Source: DATJGF01 sp035495315
Lineage (GTDB): Bacteria > Verrucomicrobiota > Verrucomicrobiia > Limisphaerales > UBA8199
DNA: 64,000 nt
Assembly (NCBI GenBank): GCA_035495315.1
Contig: DATJGF010000075.1
Span: forward strand, 36,782-100,781
Direction: 5' to 3'
Positions 60,505 through 64,000 of this stretch are shown here, piece by piece. The position numbers were made by a program, and so were the translations under genes. The notes under the pieces are model-generated. The model ran no database searches, was not told where the DNA came from, and worked only from the letters and a program-made list of their open reading frames with translations. Position 1 is the first letter of the stretch. Each line of letters begins with the position of its first letter.

Positions 60505-61101
60505 TTAACGTTTTGGACGACCAGATGCCTTGCGCGGCTTTTTGCGCTTTAGCTCGGCCAGTCGGGTTTGCAGGTCGCGCACCAACTGCTGCAACTGCGC
60601 GGTATCCTGGTTAGCATTTGCAGCGTTAGACTCCAGGCCAGGATCGAACGGCCGGCGCGAGAAAGCAGAGGCGAAGGGTTCGAGCATCGCTTTGGTCCAG
60701 GCCGACACCGAGGGAAATGCCGTAGGCAAGCCGTGGGTCCGGCGGATGTGTTCCTCGACTTGTTGCTGGTAGTCGAGAAAAGACTTTAGGGCCTGGTTAA
60801 AGTACTTCTCGATGAAATCCTTAACCAACTGATCGTTCATCCGAATAATCCGCACCAGTAGCGGCACCGGCAATGAATCGATTTTTGGGGTGTCCAGCTC
60901 AAGAATAATCTGCGTGAGGACTTGCGCGGTGATATCGGCCTTGGTGCGGGCGTCGATTACGGTCAGGTCATACCCTTGCTGAATCATCGACCGAATCTCA
61001 TCAAGCGTCAGGTGACGGCTATGCGTCGCGTCATAATACCGTCGATTCGGGTATTTTTTTATTTCGAGACGTTTGCCGCCGGCTTCCGCTTGCAAACCCA
61101 T
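60505..61101 (-). CDS. phaR: Polyhydroxyalkanoate synthesis regulator PhaR
   Basis: 198 residues. The PHB_acc_N DNA-binding domain (about 12-72) shows IKKYPNRRYYDATHSRHLTL and VIDARTKADITAQVLTQII. A helical PHA-granule-binding part (about 80-150) includes LVRIIRMNDQLVKDFIEKYF, and the tail is basic (KRKKPRKASGRPKR). PhaR represses phasin genes and leaves DNA when polymer granules form. It lies 304 bases upstream of the phasin gene, so it is transcribed in the same direction but probably from its own promoter. Confidence 0.93.
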   Translation of the reverse strand: MGLQAEAGGKRLEIKKYPNRRYYDATHSRHLTLDEIRSMIQQGYDLTVIDARTKADITAQVLTQIILELDTPKIDSLPVPLLVRIIRMNDQLVKDFIEKYFNQALKSFLDYQQQVEEHIRRTHGLPTAFPSVSAWTKAMLEPFASAFSRRPFDPGLESNAANANQDTAQLQQLVRDLQTRLAELKRKKPRKASGRPKR

Positions 61102-61269
61102 GCCTCAGCCTACTTTTCCGGCCGGGGTGAGGCAAGCCAAACTTCCTTTGGCACTCGCACAATGAGATGCGACCCAATCACCGGCCGGGCGGTGGTAAGA
61201 GCATTCGCCGACCCCGAGTTGGCTGCAAGCCCCAAGGGGCTTCTCCGCTGAGCAAAACCTGCTCCTGGC

Positions 61270-61322
61270 TTGACAAGAGGTCGACACATTCGATATTTAA
61301 GTCAATTGTGCAGTCGCACAAT
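61270..61322 (+). promoter_or_regulatory. Promoter and dyad operator upstream of the SDR gene
   Basis: TTGACA (61270-61275), a 16-base spacer and GATATT (61292-61297) form a good promoter. Just downstream, attgtgc (61305-61311) and gcacaat (61316-61322) form a perfect 7-base-arm dyad around agtc, at about +1 to +18. It shares the TGC...GCA geometry of the palindrome at 60394-60421. Nothing else is identified in 61102-61396. Confidence 0.55.
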
Positions 61323-61396
61323 GGAACATTTCTCAAAATGCCAGGCTGCAAGCTGGCGCGAAACCCGGCGAGTGAAGCGGACAACGGAGGCAAACA

Positions 61397-62212
61397 ATGA
61401 ATATCAAAGGCGCGGTAGCGGTTGTGACGGGCGCGGCGGGAGGGATTGGCCGGGCATTAGGCTTGGAACTGGCGAAACGCAAAGCGGCAGGCTTGGCCCT
61501 GGTGGACCGGAGCGACGCCGTGCAGCAAGTCGCTAAAGCCATCAACGAATTGGCCGGCAGCACGGTTGCGTTGGGTTTCAGCGGCGATGTCACCGATCCC
61601 AAGTTTCGTCACCAGGTTTACCAGGAGATGCTCGAAAAATACGGCACGGTCAATATCTGCGTACCAGCTGCGGGGATCACTAAAGACAACTTGGCGGTCA
61701 AGCTGGACAAACAAACCAACCAAATCTCAATTTACCCGGTGGAGACTTTCCGCCAGGTGGTTGAGGTCAACCTCATTGCCCCTGTGTACTGGGCGCTCGA
61801 GATGGTGGGCGGCGTTGCCAAAAAGCGAGCCGAACAGGGACTCAAGCGGTGGGAACCCACCGAACCGCTGCAGGGGACAGTTATTTTTATCGGCTCGGTT
61901 TCCTCACTCGGCAACAAAGGTCAGATCGCCTATGCCGCCACCAAGGCGGGATTGGAGGGAGCCGCTGCTACACTCATGATGGAGGCGGTTTTTCATGGGA
62001 TTCGCTGTGGGGTCATTCATCCAGGCTACACCGATACTCCAATGGTGCGCGCGCTCGGCGAAAAGTTTATTGCCGAAAGCATTATTCCACGGACGCAACT
62101 TCGACGGTTGATCCAGCCGGAAGAAATCGCCGATGCGATTTGTTTTATGATTTCCAATGCTGCCGTCAGCGGTTCGCTTTGGGCGGATGCAGGTTGGCAT
62201 CCGGCAGCCTGA
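61397..62212 (+). CDS. Short-chain dehydrogenase/reductase
   Basis: 271 residues with the classical SDR pattern: cofactor loop TGAAGGIG (12-19), the NAG-equivalent PAAGITKDN, catalytic Ser in GSVSSLGNKG and YAATKAG (Tyr-x3-Lys), and PGYTDTP. ACGGAGG lies 9 bases before the ATG at 61397, so the start is firm. With phasin and PhaR next door, an acetoacetyl-CoA reductase-like role is possible, but the sequence is not typical PhaB and another 3-oxo substrate is likely. Confidence 0.88.
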   Translation: MNIKGAVAVVTGAAGGIGRALGLELAKRKAAGLALVDRSDAVQQVAKAINELAGSTVALGFSGDVTDPKFRHQVYQEMLEKYGTVNICVPAAGITKDNLAVKLDKQTNQISIYPVETFRQVVEVNLIAPVYWALEMVGGVAKKRAEQGLKRWEPTEPLQGTVIFIGSVSSLGNKGQIAYAATKAGLEGAAATLMMEAVFHGIRCGVIHPGYTDTPMVRALGEKFIAESIIPRTQLRRLIQPEEIADAICFMISNAAVSGSLWADAGWHPAA

Positions 62213-62479
62213 CGAAGCGTATACAAAAGCCCTCGAGCCTTTGCTCGGTTTGCCGTGCCAAGATTGCTGTCGGGTTCTCGCCCCATTTCTCCTTGCTTGT
62301 CAGGCCTCGTAAACGGTGGTAAGCAAACCCAATCAGCAGCAAACGTGTTACTTATAGTCTGCAGCCTTGCGGCTAAATCAGGTTAGAATGGAAAGGCTCC
62401 ATGCCGCCGGCCCAGGGGTGACAAGTTTCTGCAAGCCGCGCGTGCGTTCGCGGGCTCGACGTAGCAAGTGAAGTATACC

Positions 62480-63652
62480 ATGACCACAAGACTGAGCCCT
62501 TCAGACAAAAAGTCGGATCGTGCCCCCTCGAAAGAGATGCAACAACAATTGCTGCTTCAAGCAACGGCCCTGGCGACGGCCGCTAGCGCGATTCTGATTA
62601 CCGATCATTCGGGCAAGATTCTTTGGACCAATCCAGCCTTCTCCTCGCTCACCGGTTATTCTGCCGAGGAAGCCATCGGACAAAATCCGCGCTTCCTTAA
62701 GTCGGGCCTGCATGACCGCGAGTTTTACAAACGGCTTTGGGCAACCATTTTGAGCGGCGTCCCCTGGCAGGGCGAGTTCACCAACCGACGCAAGGACGGC
62801 ACTCTCTATCATGACGAGCATACCATCACACCCGTTCGGGACGAAAATGGCGAGATTACGCATTTCGTCGCTATCATGCATGACATCACTGAACGGAAAA
62901 ATGCCGAGGCGGAAATCCGCAAGGTGAATGAGCAATTGGAGCAACGGGTGCAAGAACGGACAGCTCAACTGGAGGCCACCAATCGCGAATTGGAGGCATT
63001 CTCCTATTCGGTTTCTCACGACCTTAACGCCCCGCTACGCCACATCAGCGGCTTCTTGCGCCTGTTACGCGACGATTTGGGACCCGATCTCAAAGCCGAC
63101 GGCGAACATTCCTTGAAGCAAATCGAGGACGCGGCGCGGCAAATGCGACAGCTCATCGAAGACTTGCTGGAGTTTTCGCGCACCAGCCGAGCCGATCTGC
63201 GGCGAACGACTGTCCCGCTGGCGGCGTTGGTGGAGGACGTGATCGGGCAACTGCGCCACGACGCGCAAGGACGCAACGTCGTATGGGAAAAGGGCCCTTT
63301 GACCGAGGTCCAAGCCGATCCGACCCTGCTGCGGCTGGTCTTCTATAATCTTCTTTCGAATGCCTTAAAGTACACACGGCCAAGAGATCGGGCTCTAATT
63401 GAAATTGGCGCGACTAAAGAACCGGGGAAGGAAACGGTGATTTATGTGCGGGATAATGGTGTCGGTTTCGACATGCGGTTCGCCGGCAAACTGTTTGGTG
63501 TGTTCCAACGTCTGCATGCAAAAGAAGATTTCGAGGGCAACGGCATTGGGCTGGCTAATGTTCAACGTATCGTGAACCGCCACGGTGGTCGTGTATGGGC
63601 GGAAGCCGAACCGAACAAGGGCGCGACTTTCTTCCTCGCTTTGCCCGGCTAA
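62480..63652 (+). CDS. PAS-domain sensor histidine kinase
   Basis: 390 residues from MTTRLSPSDKKSD; an in-frame GTG at 62468 is possible. A PAS domain (about 30-140: AILITDHSGKILWTNPAFSS, FLKSGLHDREFYKRLW) ends in a PAC motif (AIMHDITERK). A coiled coil (140-172) leads to HisKA with H180 in SVSHDLNAPLRHISGF. HATPase_c has N (NLLSNALKY), G1 (VRDNGVGFDM) and G2 (GNGIGLANV) boxes. There are no membrane helices, so it is a soluble kinase. It resembles phytochrome-type/CphB-like kinases. No cognate regulator is adjacent. The preceding 267 bases show no gene. Confidence 0.92.
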   Translation: MTTRLSPSDKKSDRAPSKEMQQQLLLQATALATAASAILITDHSGKILWTNPAFSSLTGYSAEEAIGQNPRFLKSGLHDREFYKRLWATILSGVPWQGEFTNRRKDGTLYHDEHTITPVRDENGEITHFVAIMHDITERKNAEAEIRKVNEQLEQRVQERTAQLEATNRELEAFSYSVSHDLNAPLRHISGFLRLLRDDLGPDLKADGEHSLKQIEDAARQMRQLIEDLLEFSRTSRADLRRTTVPLAALVEDVIGQLRHDAQGRNVVWEKGPLTEVQADPTLLRLVFYNLLSNALKYTRPRDRALIEIGATKEPGKETVIYVRDNGVGFDMRFAGKLFGVFQRLHAKEDFEGNGIGLANVQRIVNRHGGRVWAEAEPNKGATFFLALPG

Positions 63653-63893
63653 ACCTTTCTTGGGGCTAGCCGCACGAACCGTGGTGGTTCAGAGACTTCT
63701 CTGAAGCAGGTCGTTGAATTGCTAGGGGTTGCACTTGAAATTCGCTGCTTGCATTCTGGGGCACTTACCTACCTAGGAATTGAACTTCGTTTTCTGTTGT
63801 AATGCTTAGCAGTCGGAACTGCGCTATACGCGGTGTCAGAGGTTGGACACCTGATTTCCCCGCAGGGCCGATTTTCTAAACGCATTATTGAGG

Positions 63894-64000
63894 ATGAGCA
63901 TGGAAACCAACGTTGCAAATAATAACAATCACGATAGCAAAGAATTAAAAGGCAAGGTGTGCCTGGTCACCGGCGGAAGCCGCGGAATCGGGCGCGCGAT
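63894..64000 (+). CDS. Start of a second short-chain dehydrogenase (cut by the edge)
   Basis: From ATG 63894 (or 63900) the frame gives MSMETNVANNNNHDSKELKG then KVCLVTGGSRGIGRA, running off the window. TGGSRGIG is the SDR cofactor loop of FabG/PhaB-type reductases. The N-terminal 15 residues are an unusual Asn-rich extension. It is preceded by 241 bases without a supported gene. Position near phasin and phaR makes an acetoacetyl-CoA or 3-oxoacyl reductase plausible. Confidence 0.8.
   Translation, partial: MSMETNVANNNNHDSKELKGKVCLVTGGSRGIGRA

Noticed and set aside
1..64000. tRNA, rRNA and CRISPR arrays
   Set aside because: No tRNA arm pattern, rRNA segment or regularly spaced direct repeats were recognised by eye in the intergenic regions; a covariance search could still find a missed tRNA.

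Overview
The window reads as chromosomal DNA of a Verrucomicrobiota bacterium, most likely a soil member near Pedosphaeraceae/Limisphaerales. This is inferred from gene content: secreted DUF1080, DUF4185, DUF3160 and PA14 proteins, GYF_2-domain membrane proteins, a eukaryote-like inositol oxygenase, few strong Shine-Dalgarno sites and many short palindromic intergenic repeats. No rRNA, tRNA or CRISPR was recognised, and no complete mobile element was seen.

Layout. 1-2.6 kb: a GNAT-aminotransferase fusion, a rhodanese and a cupin. 2.9-9.3 kb: a lipoprotein followed by an ABC-2 export cluster (two paralogous permeases, an ATPase, a third permease and a TPR protein). 9.4-21.4 kb: secreted enzymes (DUF3160, DUF4185, GH16, S53 peptidase, DUF1080), interleaved with an iron alcohol dehydrogenase plus LsrG-like pair, a lipoprotein MsrB and a CGNR regulator with tandem operator-like dyads. 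21.4-25.6 kb: a minus-strand operon of cupin, three DUF2249 proteins (four domains), a haem-copper-oxidase-like membrane protein, a DUF59 protein and an FNR/DNR-type regulator. It is headed by a perfect FNR-type dyad placed exactly at -41.5 from an inferred leaderless start. This is the best candidate here for a little-described system, probably a response to nitrogen oxides or low oxygen.

25.7-33.3 kb: GYF_2 proteins, a GmhA-like isomerase, thrS with a terminator hairpin in its leader, and an SGNH/TPR protein. 33.3-37.2 kb: a 1295-residue PA14/Ig protein. 37.7-41.1 kb: a formate dehydrogenase-like molybdoenzyme with a Cys-Gln active site, plus DUF1641. 41.4-41.7 kb: an integrase remnant cut by a repeat. 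41.8-47.2 kb: nusA-infB-rbfA-nrnA, with a second terminator hairpin in the nusA leader. 47.4-51.2 kb: a receiver-like protein, inositol oxygenase and sugar ABC genes without an ATPase. 51.4-54.3 kb: a cold shock protein, a Mug-like glycosylase, a small Cys-rich protein and a secreted glycosidase. 54.3-59.3 kb: a suf-type Fe-S cluster (sufD, sufU, sufT, sufS, an inactive rhodanese and a NifU-like scaffold) without sufB or sufC. 59.7-64 kb: polyhydroxyalkanoate genes (phasin, phaR, a reductase) with large palindromes at promoters, a PAS histidine kinase and the start of another SDR.

Gene starts were often moved inward from the longest reading frame, where signal peptides, family alignments or stop-start overlaps argue for it; each case is noted. 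Many neighbours show 4-base ATGA/GTGA overlaps, which indicates translational coupling.
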